DNA from: RGIG3528 sp045629005
GTDB lineage: Bacteria; Bacillota; Clostridia; Lachnospirales; Lachnospiraceae
DNA: 64,000 nucleotides
NCBI GenBank assembly: GCA_045629005.1
Contig: JAZQQJ010000081.1
Location: 124,001 to 188,000 of the forward strand
Direction: 5' to 3'
The position numbers and the translations under genes are program-made. Shown here piece by piece: positions 51,292-60,100 of this stretch. Each line of letters starts with the position of its first letter. Positions within the stretch are counted from its first letter, which is position 1. Below the pieces are notes generated by a model that had not been told where the DNA came from, ran no database searches, and was given only the letters and a program-made list of their open reading frames with translations.

Positions 51292-51552
51292 TTAAATCAT
51301 CTCCTTAAGAAGGCTGTCATAAACCTCAGCGGGAATAGCCATTGATAAGGATTTCTCTATTCCGCGGGATTTCTTAGCCTTTTCGAAGCACGAAACGGAA
51401 TCGCAAAGATATGCGCCTCTTCCGTTAAGTCTTCCTGTTTTATCAATTCTAATTTCCCCTTCAGGGGTTCTGATTACACGGATAAGGCTGTTCTTAGGAA
51501 AAACACCATTACATCCGGTACATTTTCTCATCGGTATTTTCTTTTCTGCCAT
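51292..51552 (-). CDS. rnpM: RnpM (YlxR) RNA-binding protein
   Basis: The 86-residue protein has MRKCTGCNGVFPKNSLIRVIRTPEGEIRI and GRGAYLCDS, the YlxR pattern with two cysteines. YlxR has been renamed RnpM because it binds RNase P RNA and modulates its activity. It lies 17 nt after nusA in the conserved order nusA-rnpM-ylxQ-infB. Confidence 0.93.
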   Translation of the reverse strand: MAEKKIPMRKCTGCNGVFPKNSLIRVIRTPEGEIRIDKTGRLNGRGAYLCDSVSCFEKAKKSRGIEKSLSMAIPAEVYDSLLKEMI

Positions 51553-51568
51553 ATCCCTGTCCTCTTAA

Positions 51569-52726
51569 TTACTGCTCCTCGTCCTCAGAGAAACCTTCCT
51601 CGGTGTACTCTTCACCTTCGATAAATGTTCCGTCATTCTGAGACTCAGACTTAATATCAATTCTGTAACCTGTAAGCTTTGCTGCAAGTCTTGCATTCTG
51701 ACCTTCACGACCGATTGCAAGTGAAAGCTGATAGTCGGGAACGATAACTCTTGCTGTCTTTTCTTCAGGCTCAACTGTAACAGAAACAACCTTTGCCGGG
51801 CTTAAAGAATTTTCAATGAGAATTGCGGGATCCTCGTTCCAAACGATGATATCAATCTTCTCACCGTGAAGTTCATCAACGATAGCGTTGACTCTTGCAC
51901 CGTTAACACCAACGCATGCGCCTACGGGATCGACATTCTCATCATGTGAATATACGGAAATCTTTGTACGCTGGCCTGCCTCACGGGAAATACCCTTGAT
52001 TTCAACGATACCGTCAGCGATTTCTGTAACTTCTTCTTCAAAAAGTCTCTTAACAAGCTCGGGATGTGTACGGGAAACGGAAATTCTCGGTCCCTTAGGG
52101 CTGTTTTCAACCTTTGTAACGTAAAGCTTAACACGCTCGTTCTTATAGAATTCCTCACCCTTAATCTGCTCATTAACAGGGAGGATTGTTTCAAGCTTAC
52201 CAAGAGAAACGATGATATTGTAGTTTCCGATATCAGGATTCTGGAAGCGCTCGATAACACCTGTAACGATGTCCTTTTCCTTCATTGCATAGCTTGAGAA
52301 CAATGCGTTACGCTCTTCCTCACGGATTTTCTGAACGACAACCTGCTTAGCCTTCTGTGCTGCAATACGTCCGAAATCCTTAGGTGTAACTTCGATATTT
52401 ACAAAATCACCGATTTCATAAGGATGACCCATCTTGATTTCAGCCTGAGCCTTGGAAATCTGAAGTACATCATCCTCAACTTCCTCAACAACCTCCTTCT
52501 CGGAATAAACCTTGAAGATACCTGTCTTGGGATCGATTGTAACCTTGGCATTTTCTGCCTTACCGTACTGGTTTTTGTATGCTGTGATAAGGGAATTCTG
52601 GATTGTCTCAAGCATAATTTCCTTTGAGATTCCTTTTTCCTTTTCAATCATCTCGAGAGCTAAAATAAGTTCACTGTTTTCTGTCGGCGCAGCCTTTGCT
52701 GTAGTTTTCTTTCTTGCTGTTGCCAT
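51569..52726 (-). CDS. nusA: Transcription elongation/termination factor NusA
   Basis: The 385-residue protein has the RNA polymerase-binding N-terminal domain (about 15-130), an S1 domain (about 135-200, KDIVTGVIERFQNPDIGNYNI), and KH1/KH2 (about 205-350, PVGACVGVNGARVNAIVDEL and LAIGREGQNARLAAKLTG). An acidic tail ends the protein. NusA modulates pausing, termination and antitermination. GGAGG precedes the ATG. Confidence 0.97.
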   Translation of the reverse strand: MATARKKTTAKAAPTENSELILALEMIEKEKGISKEIMLETIQNSLITAYKNQYGKAENAKVTIDPKTGIFKVYSEKEVVEEVEDDVLQISKAQAEIKMGHPYEIGDFVNIEVTPKDFGRIAAQKAKQVVVQKIREEERNALFSSYAMKEKDIVTGVIERFQNPDIGNYNIIVSLGKLETILPVNEQIKGEEFYKNERVKLYVTKVENSPKGPRISVSRTHPELVKRLFEEEVTEIADGIVEIKGISREAGQRTKISVYSHDENVDPVGACVGVNGARVNAIVDELHGEKIDIIVWNEDPAILIENSLSPAKVVSVTVEPEEKTARVIVPDYQLSLAIGREGQNARLAAKLTGYRIDIKSESQNDGTFIEGEEYTEEGFSEDEEQ

Positions 52727-52762
52727 TTTATATATCCTCCTTATACTGCTTTTTTTCTCTAT

Positions 52763-53230
52763 TTAGAAATGCACTGCAAGATTAATCTTTGCAATGTCAG
52801 ATCTTTCAAATGTAATCTGTGTATCGTCTTCAAAGCCTATTGTAACGGTAGTTTCATCGAAGTCATCAAGATAACCCGTGAATTCCTTCTGACCGTCAAC
52901 CGCTTTGAAAAGCTTAACTTCAACTTCGCTTCCGAGTTCTCTTTGGAAGTCTCTGTCTTTTTTCAGCGTCCTTCCAAGTCCCGGAGAACTTACTTCAAAA
53001 ATGTATGCATCCGGAATGAAATCCTCTTTGTCAAGCACGGGTGACATCCTTCTGCTGAAGTCCTCGCATTCGTTAATTGAAATGCCGCCTTCCTTATCAA
53101 TGTAGATTCGTAAGTAGTCTGTTCCGGCCTCTTTAACATACTCGCAGTCAACAAGCTCAAATCCAAGTTCTTCAAGTATCGGTGCAGCAAGCTTTTCCGT
53201 ACGTGCTGCGTACTCGTCTCTTTTACCCAT
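52763..53230 (-). CDS. rimP: Ribosome maturation factor RimP
   Basis: The start is the ATG at 53228-53230 with GGAGG 4 nt upstream; an earlier in-frame start would be in the leader hairpin. The 155-residue protein has the RimP N-domain (APILEELGFELVDCEYVKEAGTDYLRIYIDKEGGI) and an SH3-like C-domain with VEVKLFKAVDGQKEFTGYL. It helps assemble the 30S. It leads the operon rimP-nusA-rnpM-ylxQ-infB-rbfA-truB-ribF. Confidence 0.96.
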   Translation of the reverse strand: MGKRDEYAARTEKLAAPILEELGFELVDCEYVKEAGTDYLRIYIDKEGGISINECEDFSRRMSPVLDKEDFIPDAYIFEVSSPGLGRTLKKDRDFQRELGSEVEVKLFKAVDGQKEFTGYLDDFDETTVTIGFEDDTQITFERSDIAKINLAVHF

Positions 53231-53281
53231 ACAGCCTCCGTTTCCTTCAGATGTAATATAATTATTTACCCTTACAATGAA

Positions 53282-53307
53282 TAGAGAGTGGATTCGCACC
53301 CACTCTC
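53282..53307 (-). promoter_or_regulatory. rimP leader hairpin, possible NusA-responsive attenuator
   Basis: AGAGAGTGG and CCACTCTCT form a perfect 9-bp stem with an 8-nt loop within the 95-nt leader. The T-run after it is interrupted (TATTCATT), which is the kind of weak intrinsic terminator that NusA stimulates. NusA autoregulation by leader termination has been reported in B. subtilis; here it is inferred. Confidence 0.55.
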
Positions 53308-53331
53308 TAACTAGCCAAATATTACTGTTAC

Positions 53332-53360
53332 TTTATAGCATTCCTAAAGTGAAAAGTCAA
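53332..53360 (-). promoter_or_regulatory. Promoter of the rimP-nusA-infB operon
   Basis: TTGACT (53355-53360), 17-nt spacer, TATAAA (53332-53337), immediately downstream of alaS. Confidence 0.82.
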
Positions 53361-53378
53361 CACTTATCGGAAAAAAAG

Positions 53379-56027
53379 TCAATGTATCTGCTCCTGCATG
53401 ATCTTCTTTGCAGCTTCGATTGCTTCGGGAATCTTGGAAGCATCCTTACCGCCTGCCTGAGCCATGTTGGGACGTCCGCCGCCGCCACCGAGAACGATGG
53501 GAGCAACAGCCTTAATGAGGTTACCTGCGTGAGCACCCTTAGCCATTGCATTATCTGTAGCCTTTGCTACAAGGTTAACCTTGCCGTCTGTTTCGGAAGC
53601 AAGGAATACAACGCCGCCGCCCATCTTTTCGGCAAGTGAATCGGAAAGGTCTCTGAGGCCGTTCATATCAACACCGGGAACTGTAGCTGCAAGAGTCTTC
53701 ACTCCGTTAACTTCCTGAACGGCGCTCATAACATCACCGAGTGCGTCCTTTGCTGCCTTAGCCTTAAGTGCTTCAATTTCGGATGCAAGAGCCTTTAAGT
53801 CAGCCTGCATATGATTAATCTTTTCAACAAGGCCTGCCGGCTGTGTCTTTGCTGCAGCTGCTGCTTCATTAAGTGAAGCTTCGACATTCTTGTAATAAGC
53901 AATTACGTTTGCGCCTGTAATGGCTTCGATACGACGAACACCTGCTGCAACGCCTGATTCGGAAAGAATCTTGAAGTTTGCAATCTCGCCCGTACGCTTT
54001 ACATGTGTACCACCGCAAAGTTCCTTTGAGAAATCACCCATGGAAACGACTCTTACGGAATCACCGTACTTTTCTCCGAAGAGAGCCATAGCACCGGTCT
54101 TCTTAGCTTCTTCGATGCCCATAACTTCTGTAATTACAGGATAATCAGCTGCGATAGCTACATTTACGATATCCTCAACCTTCGCAATCTGCTCTGCCGT
54201 CATAGCCTGTCCATAAGAGAAGTCGAAACGTGTACGGCTCTCATCCTGGTATGAACCCTGTTGATGAACATCGCTGTCAAGAACCTGCTGAAGTGCAGCC
54301 TGAAGAAGGTGCGTTGCGGAATGGTTCTTACATGTAGAAGCTCTGTTTAATGTATCAACAGAAAGCTTTGCATCATCGCCTGCTTTAATTGTGCCTTCGG
54401 TAACCTTACCGATATGACCTACACGGCCGCCGGGAACTTTAACAGTATCTGTAACCTCGAAAGAGCCTGAAGCTGTTTTAATAATACCGATATCACCCTT
54501 CTGGCCACCCATTGTTGCATAGAAAGGTGTAACTGCTGTAATAATTGTACCTGTCTCGCCTGCGCTTAAAGAATCAACAAGCTCTGTATCGTTTGAAAGA
54601 GCAGAAATCTTAGAATCTGCGGTAAGAGAATCATAACCTACGAAGCTTGAAACAATGCTCTCGTCAAGTGCGTCAAAAACGGATGAGGTGTTCTTCTGGG
54701 CAAAGCTCTTGCCTGCACGTGCAAGCTCCTTCTGCTGTTCCATGGCAGCCTTATAGCCTGCTTCGTCAACAGTAAGGCCTTCCTCCTCAGCCATTTCAAC
54801 TGTAAGCTCAAACGGGAAACCAAATGTATCGTAAAGGTAAAATGCGTCCTTACCGTCAAAGCCTGAAGCTTTTTCAGCCTTCTTTGCATCAAGAAGCTTC
54901 TTGAATTCCTTCATGCCGTTCTCGATTGTAGCTTCGAAGGCGGTAATTTCCTTTGTGAGCTCTTTTACGATGAAATCACGGTTCTTAATGAGGTTCGGAT
55001 AAGCTTCTCCGTATACTTTGTCAATGTAGATTGTTGCACATTCAACAAGATTGGCCTTATTGAGTCCGAGAAGTCTTCCCTGACGTACAGCACGACGGAT
55101 AAGTCGTCTTAAAACATAGCCTGCACCTGCATTGGAAGGTGTAAGCTTTGCTTCGTCACCGATAAGCATAACAGCTGTACGCATATGATCGGCAACAATA
55201 CGCATTGAACGTGTGCTCTTCTCGTCAGAGCCGTATTTAATGTTTGAAGACTTTTCAATATATTCGATGGTGCCTGCATGAACATCTGTCATGTAAACAT
55301 CGCTATAGCCGTTAAGGAATGCAAGGTTACGCTCAAGACCCCATCCTGTATCGACATTCTTCTTTGAAAGGGGTGTAAGTGTACCGTCCTGATGCTTTTC
55401 ATACTGCATGAAAACATCGTTACCAATTTCGGTATACTTGCCACAATGACATCCGGGACCGCAGTTCGGGCCACAGTCGGGCATATCTTTTACGTAGAAC
55501 ATTTCGGAGTCGGGACCACAGGGACCAAACTCAAGTCCCCACCAGTTATCCTCGGCGGGAAGATAGAAAATGTTCTCGGGCTTGAAGCCTGAAGCAATAC
55601 GGCACTTTGCGCCTTCTTCGTCACGAGGTGCATTCTCATCGCCGGCAAATACTGTTGCTGCAAGATGATCTCTGTCAAATCCGAATACTTCGGTAAGAAG
55701 CTCATAGCTCCACTTGCAACGGTCCTCCTTGAAGTAATCACCAAGTGACCAGCTTCCCATCATTTCGAAGAATGTTCCATGGCTTGTGTCACCTACGGAA
55801 TCGATATCATTTGTACGCACACAGCCCTGAACGTTACAGAGTCTGGTGCCGAGGGGATGCTTCTGACCAAGAAGGTAAGGCATAAGAGGCTGCATGCCGG
55901 CTACGTTAAAAAGAACGCCGGTAGAACCGTCAGATACAAGTGAAACAGCGCCGCAATCAACATGACCGCGCTCTGTATAGAATTTAATCCAAGCATTTCT
56001 AAGCTCTTTTGAAGTAAATTTCTTCAT
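53379..56027 (-). CDS. alaS: Alanyl-tRNA synthetase
   Basis: The 882-residue class II synthetase has KELRNAWIKFYTERGH at the start, catalytic motifs (NVAGMQPLMPYLLGQKHP, FFEMMGSWSLGDYFKED, VLRRLIRRAVRQGRLLG), an editing domain with HSATHLLQAAL and LCGGTHVKRTGEI, and a DHHA1 domain ending GGGGRPNMAQAGGKD. It charges tRNA-Ala and removes mischarged serine. The 5' leader is only about 40 nt, so no T-box is present. It is a single-gene transcript. Confidence 0.98.
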   Translation of the reverse strand: MKKFTSKELRNAWIKFYTERGHVDCGAVSLVSDGSTGVLFNVAGMQPLMPYLLGQKHPLGTRLCNVQGCVRTNDIDSVGDTSHGTFFEMMGSWSLGDYFKEDRCKWSYELLTEVFGFDRDHLAATVFAGDENAPRDEEGAKCRIASGFKPENIFYLPAEDNWWGLEFGPCGPDSEMFYVKDMPDCGPNCGPGCHCGKYTEIGNDVFMQYEKHQDGTLTPLSKKNVDTGWGLERNLAFLNGYSDVYMTDVHAGTIEYIEKSSNIKYGSDEKSTRSMRIVADHMRTAVMLIGDEAKLTPSNAGAGYVLRRLIRRAVRQGRLLGLNKANLVECATIYIDKVYGEAYPNLIKNRDFIVKELTKEITAFEATIENGMKEFKKLLDAKKAEKASGFDGKDAFYLYDTFGFPFELTVEMAEEEGLTVDEAGYKAAMEQQKELARAGKSFAQKNTSSVFDALDESIVSSFVGYDSLTADSKISALSNDTELVDSLSAGETGTIITAVTPFYATMGGQKGDIGIIKTASGSFEVTDTVKVPGGRVGHIGKVTEGTIKAGDDAKLSVDTLNRASTCKNHSATHLLQAALQQVLDSDVHQQGSYQDESRTRFDFSYGQAMTAEQIAKVEDIVNVAIAADYPVITEVMGIEEAKKTGAMALFGEKYGDSVRVVSMGDFSKELCGGTHVKRTGEIANFKILSESGVAAGVRRIEAITGANVIAYYKNVEASLNEAAAAAKTQPAGLVEKINHMQADLKALASEIEALKAKAAKDALGDVMSAVQEVNGVKTLAATVPGVDMNGLRDLSDSLAEKMGGGVVFLASETDGKVNLVAKATDNAMAKGAHAGNLIKAVAPIVLGGGGGRPNMAQAGGKDASKIPEAIEAAKKIMQEQIH

Positions 56028-56072
56028 GATAAATCTCCTGAAATATAATAATTTCGCTAAAAATTCTTATTG

Positions 56073-56101
56073 ATTATAGATACACTTTTCCTCTGTGTCA
56101 A
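56073..56101 (-). promoter_or_regulatory. Consensus promoter of alaS
   Basis: TTGACA (56096-56101), 17 nt, TATAAT (56073-56078): a full match to the sigma-A consensus. Confidence 0.9.
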
Positions 56102-56119
56102 GTGAAAACAACACCCTTG

Positions 56120-56722
56120 TCAGTCTTTCGGAACTGTGTAAATATTAGCGGTCTTCTTTGAAATAACACCCTTCTTGTAGCACGAGCTGCAAAGGGCAAT
56201 GTACGACTCATTTCCGCCCATTGCGACCTGTTCACCCTCGTAAAGGATTTTAGTGCCGGAAAATCGTGCATTCATAATAGCTTTCTTTCCGCAAGGGCAC
56301 ATCGTAACAATTTCACGAATGGAGTCTGCAAGCTCAAGAAGTCTCTTGGAGCCTTCAAACGTATGTGTAAGGAAGTCTGTTTTAAGGCCATACGCCATAA
56401 CAAAGCATTTATTTTCATCAACAATTGCACGAAGCTCTTCTACCTGCGCTGCTGTAAGGAACTGAGCCTCATCAACGATAATATTGTCATATGTTTCGAC
56501 AGGGTCCGGAAGTACATCACAAATCTTAGACTCGGGATATACAAGAAGTGCTTCTGCGGAAAGTCCTGCTCTTGACTTTACTATTGTTGCACCGTCTCTC
56601 GTATCAAGGCTGGGTTTAAGGAGAGCCACCTTCTTTCCCTTATCCTCCCAGGAAAACCTTGTCATAAGGGCATTTGCCGTTTTGCTGGAGCCCATAACAC
56701 CATAATAAAAATACATTTTCAT
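56120..56722 (-). CDS. tdk: Thymidine kinase (type II)
   Basis: The start is the ATG at 56720-56722, 8 nt after GGGGAG; the ATG two codons earlier is only 2 nt from that site. The 200-residue enzyme has a modified P-loop GVMGSSKTANAL in place of the usual GxMxSGKS/T, the Walker B DNIIVDEAQFL, the lasso region and zinc-binding pairs MCPCGKKA and LCSSCYKKG. It phosphorylates thymidine in the salvage pathway. The serine at the glycine position of the P-loop (S-S-K-T) is seen in some family members. Confidence 0.93.
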   Translation of the reverse strand: MKMYFYYGVMGSSKTANALMTRFSWEDKGKKVALLKPSLDTRDGATIVKSRAGLSAEALLVYPESKICDVLPDPVETYDNIIVDEAQFLTAAQVEELRAIVDENKCFVMAYGLKTDFLTHTFEGSKRLLELADSIREIVTMCPCGKKAIMNARFSGTKILYEGEQVAMGGNESYIALCSSCYKKGVISKKTANIYTVPKD

Positions 56723-56754
56723 AAACATTTCTCCCCGTATAAAAATACTTTTTA

Positions 56755-56782
56755 ATTATAACCTTTTGATAATTAAGGTCAA
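56755..56782 (-). promoter_or_regulatory. Promoter of tdk
   Basis: TTGACC (56777-56782), 16-nt spacer, TATAAT (56755-56760), about 30 nt before the start codon. Confidence 0.75.
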
Positions 56783-56847
56783 GGGAGATACGTAAATTCA
56801 AATGCTTTCTTCAAATTCCGTAGGATATGAATGTTCCTGAAAAAGGC

Positions 56848-56883
56848 AAAAAAAAATCTCATCACAGGATAACCTGCATGAGA
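56848..56883 (-). terminator. Terminator of the tRNA-Glu transcript
   Basis: A stem pairing 56857-56868 with 56873-56883 (TCTCAT/ATGAGA outer arms, CAGG/CCTG inner arms) is followed on the minus strand by nine T. A short palindrome CTGTAAAATTTACAG (56898-56912) lies between it and the tRNA. Confidence 0.93.
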
Positions 56884-56916
56884 CAATTTGGGTTGGGCTG
56901 TAAAATTTACAGTTAG

Positions 56917-56988
56917 CAGCTCGTAGCGGAATCGAACCGCTGATTTCGCCGTGAGAGGGCGACGTCTTAGCCTCTTGACCAACGAGCC
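56917..56988 (-). tRNA. tRNA-Glu (anticodon CTC)
   Basis: The 72-nt cloverleaf has acceptor arms GGCTCGT/ACGAGCT (first pair G-U), a D arm with GTCAAGAGGCTAAGAC, the anticodon stem TCGCC/GGCGA with loop CTCTCAC (anticodon CTC), a 4-nt variable region and T arm AGCGG-TTCGATT-CCGCT. The discriminator is G. CCA is not encoded. It reads GAG codons; the TTC isoacceptor for GAA must be elsewhere. Confidence 0.95.
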
Positions 56989-56992
56989 ATTT

Positions 56993-57012
56993 GTCTGTTC
57001 TGTCGAACAGAC
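56993..57012 (-). promoter_or_regulatory. Perfect hairpin directly upstream of tRNA-Glu
   Basis: GTCTGTTC (56993-57000) and GAACAGAC (57005-57012) form an 8-bp stem with a 4-nt loop, between the promoter and the mature 5' end. It would be part of the precursor leader removed by RNase P. Confidence 0.65.
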
Positions 57013-57015
57013 GTT

Positions 57016-57044
57016 ATATTACACTATAAAAGCCAAAAAATCAA
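57016..57044 (-). promoter_or_regulatory. Promoter of tRNA-Glu
   Basis: TTGATT (57039-57044), 17-nt spacer, TAATAT (57016-57021). No other start is apparent between polC and the tRNA. Confidence 0.6.
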
Positions 57045-57065
57045 GTAAAACATTAAAGAGAATTA

Positions 57066-57088
57066 TGACAAATTGTCAGAATATTCTG
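57066..57088. repeat. Two overlapping palindromes after polC
   Basis: TGACAAATTGTCA (57066-57078) overlaps the perfect palindrome CAGAATATTCTG (57077-57088) by two bases. They lie 47 nt past the polC stop. No T-run follows, so this is not a clear terminator. Confidence 0.6.
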
Positions 57089-57134
57089 TGCAGGCATAAC
57101 ATTTTAATTACTGTCCATTGTTCCGTTACAGAGA

Positions 57135-60100
57135 TTACATGTTGAAAATGTCTGCAAAGCTTATCTGATCCGTTTCCGGAAGATCTCCGAGAAGACCAAG
57201 TCGCTGCAAGGTGTCCACAGCACTCTGCGAAATATGGGCACGCTCTTTTATGTTGTCCTTTGATGTGAAAGGACCGCCCTTACACGCTTCGAACAGCTGG
57301 TCGGCAGCTTTTTCACCAAGTCCGTCAATTGTATCAAAGGAAGGCATAATCTTGTCATCGATAATCTGGAAAGCATGCGCTTTTGCCCTGAAAAGATCGA
57401 TCGGCATGAAATCATAGCCCCTTGCATACATTTCAAGAACGGATTTCATATTCATGTATGTCGTATCATCCTTGGCCGTTCCCTGATGACTGTCAATTCG
57501 TGCTTTTATCTCATTCATGTTTCTGATGAGCTTTTCCTTGCCGAGACACATAAGCTCGTAATTAAACGCTGCGGCACGTATGCCAAAGTATGCGGAATAA
57601 TAAGCAAGCGGCTTATACACCTTAAACCATGCAACGCGGAAGGCCATCATAATGTAAGCGCAGGCATGAGCCTTCGGGAACATGTACTGGATCTTCTTGC
57701 AGGACCAGATGTACCAGTCAGGAACACCGTGTTCCTTCATTTCTGTCTCCTGTTCTTCTGTAAGACCTTTACCTTTTCGGACAGATTCCATGATCTTGAA
57801 GGAATGCCCCGGCTCAACGCCTTTGTTTATAAGGTAAAGCATAATGTCATCACGCGTGCAGATAGCCTGTTTAAGGTTGCAGGTGCCGTTTTGAATGAGA
57901 ACCTGGGCATTGTTGGCATAAACATCCGTACCGTGTGAAAGGCCGGAAATTCGAACCATGTCGGAGAAGCAGTCAGGCTTTGTTTCACGAAGCATGTTCA
58001 TGGCGTTATCGGTACCGAGTTCAGGAAGTCCGAGAGAACCCATATCAATTCCCATAAGCTGGTCGGGCGTAATTCCGAGAGCTTCCGTTCCGTGGAACAG
58101 TGAAATAACCTTCTTGTCATCCATCGGAATAGTCTTTGCATCGATACCCGTAAGCTCTTCGAGACGTTTAATCATTGTCGGATCATCGTGTCCGAGTATA
58201 TCAAGCTTAAGCAGGTTATGGTCGATTGAGTGGTAATCGAAATGCGTCGTAACGATATTGGATGTCATATCGTTTGCAGGATGCTGTACAGGGGTGAAGG
58301 AGTCAATATCCTCTCCCACGGGAAGTACTATGATTCCGCCGGGATGCTGGCCCGTTGAACGTCTAACACCTACGCAGCCCTTTGACATTCTTTCAAGTTC
58401 GGCTTTTCTGTGTGAAGTGCCGTGATCCTCATCGTATTTGAGAGCATAGCCGTACGCTGTTTTATCTGCAACGGTACCAACCGTTCCTGCTTTGAACGTC
58501 TGACCTTTTCCGAAAATAACTTCTGTATAATCATGCGCTTTAGACTGATATTCACCCGAGAAATTCAGGTCGATATCAGGCTCCTTATCGCAGTTAAAGC
58601 CAAGGAACGTCTCGAAAGGAATGTCCGCTCCGTCCTTTGCAAGCTTCTCACCGCAGACAGGACAAATTTTATCAGGCATGTCAAAACCGCATATTGCTTC
58701 CTTCTGGAAAGCCTTTACCTCTTCAGAATCAAAATCCGAATACCGGCAATGAGGGCAATAATAATGCGCGGGAAGCGGATTAACCTCGGTAATACCGGCC
58801 ATTGTGGCAACGAAGGATGAACCAACGGAGCCTCGTGAGCCTACAAGATAGCCATCTTCGTTTGACTTCCAAACAAGCTTCTGCGCAATGATATACATAA
58901 CGGAGTAGCCGTTTTTAATAATTGATGAAAGCTCGGTTTCAAGTCGTTTCTCTACAACAGGCGGCAATACCTCTCCGTACATGGAGTGGGCTTTGTCATG
59001 ACAAATCTTTGTGAGCGTCTCCTCTGAGTTTTCAATAACGGGAGGACACTTATCCGGACGTACCGGGTCCATATGTTCAATCTGTTCAAGAATTTTAACA
59101 GGATTTTCTATAACGACTTCTCTGCACTTCTTCTGTCCCAGATATTCAAATTCATTAAGCATCTCCTCGGTTGTACGTAAGAAAAGAGGTGCCTGCGTAT
59201 CGGCGTCCTTGAAGCCCTTGGAATGCATTATAAGTCTTCTGTACACTTCATCCTCAGGATTAAGGAAATGCACATCACATGTAGCGCATACCGGCTTTCC
59301 GTATTCTTCACCAAGCTGTACTATACGTTCATTTAGTCGAATCAAATCCTGTTCGCTTTGAACCTGAGGGATTTTTTCATCCTCAATCATAAAGCGGTTG
59401 TTTCCAAGAGGCTGAATCTCGAAATAATCATAGAAGTCGCAAAGAGATGAAATTACATCCTGCGAATCGTCCTCAAGAAGTGCTCTGTAAAGCTCACCCG
59501 CCTCACAGGCGGAGCCTATAATAAGCCCTTCTCTTCTTTCCGAAAGAAGACTCTTCGGTATTTTAGGACTCTTTTTAAAATATGTCAGATGACTCTTTGA
59601 AATCATCTTGTAAAGATTGTAACGTCCCGTAATATTCTTGCAGAGGACGATGCAATGGTAAGGATGCATATTTCTTATTGCTTCATCCGAAGGCGTTAAC
59701 GCTTCGGATGATTCGGAAAGAGTATGAATTCCTTTACTGTCCATAATATTTACAAGTTTCTTGTAAATTTCAGCGGTGCACGCAGCATCATCAACTGCAC
59801 GATGATGATTTTCAAGCGAAACATTAAGCTCGTTTGCAAGAGTATTAAGCTTATAATTTTTAAGACCTGAAAGAAGACCCTGTGAAAGTCCTACTGTATC
59901 TACAATAGTAGGGTCATAATCGAGACCAAGGAGCTCGCAATTATGTCTGATAAAGCCCGTATCAAAGCTTGCATTGTGGGCAACGATAATGGCATCACCA
60001 CAAAATTCAAGGAACTTTGGAAGAATCTCGGAAATAACAGGCGCATCATTAACCATGGAATCGTTTATATGCGTTTTGGATTCTATTTCAAGAGGAATAG

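Noticed and set aside
56028..56119. Search for a T-box riboswitch before alaS.
   Set aside because: The consensus promoter leaves a leader of only about 40 nt, too short for a T-box.
56993..57012. The GTTC-N4-GAAC core upstream of tRNA-Glu considered as a LexA (SOS) box.
   Set aside because: The Gram-positive LexA box is GAAC-N4-GTTC, the opposite orientation; no SOS gene is adjacent.
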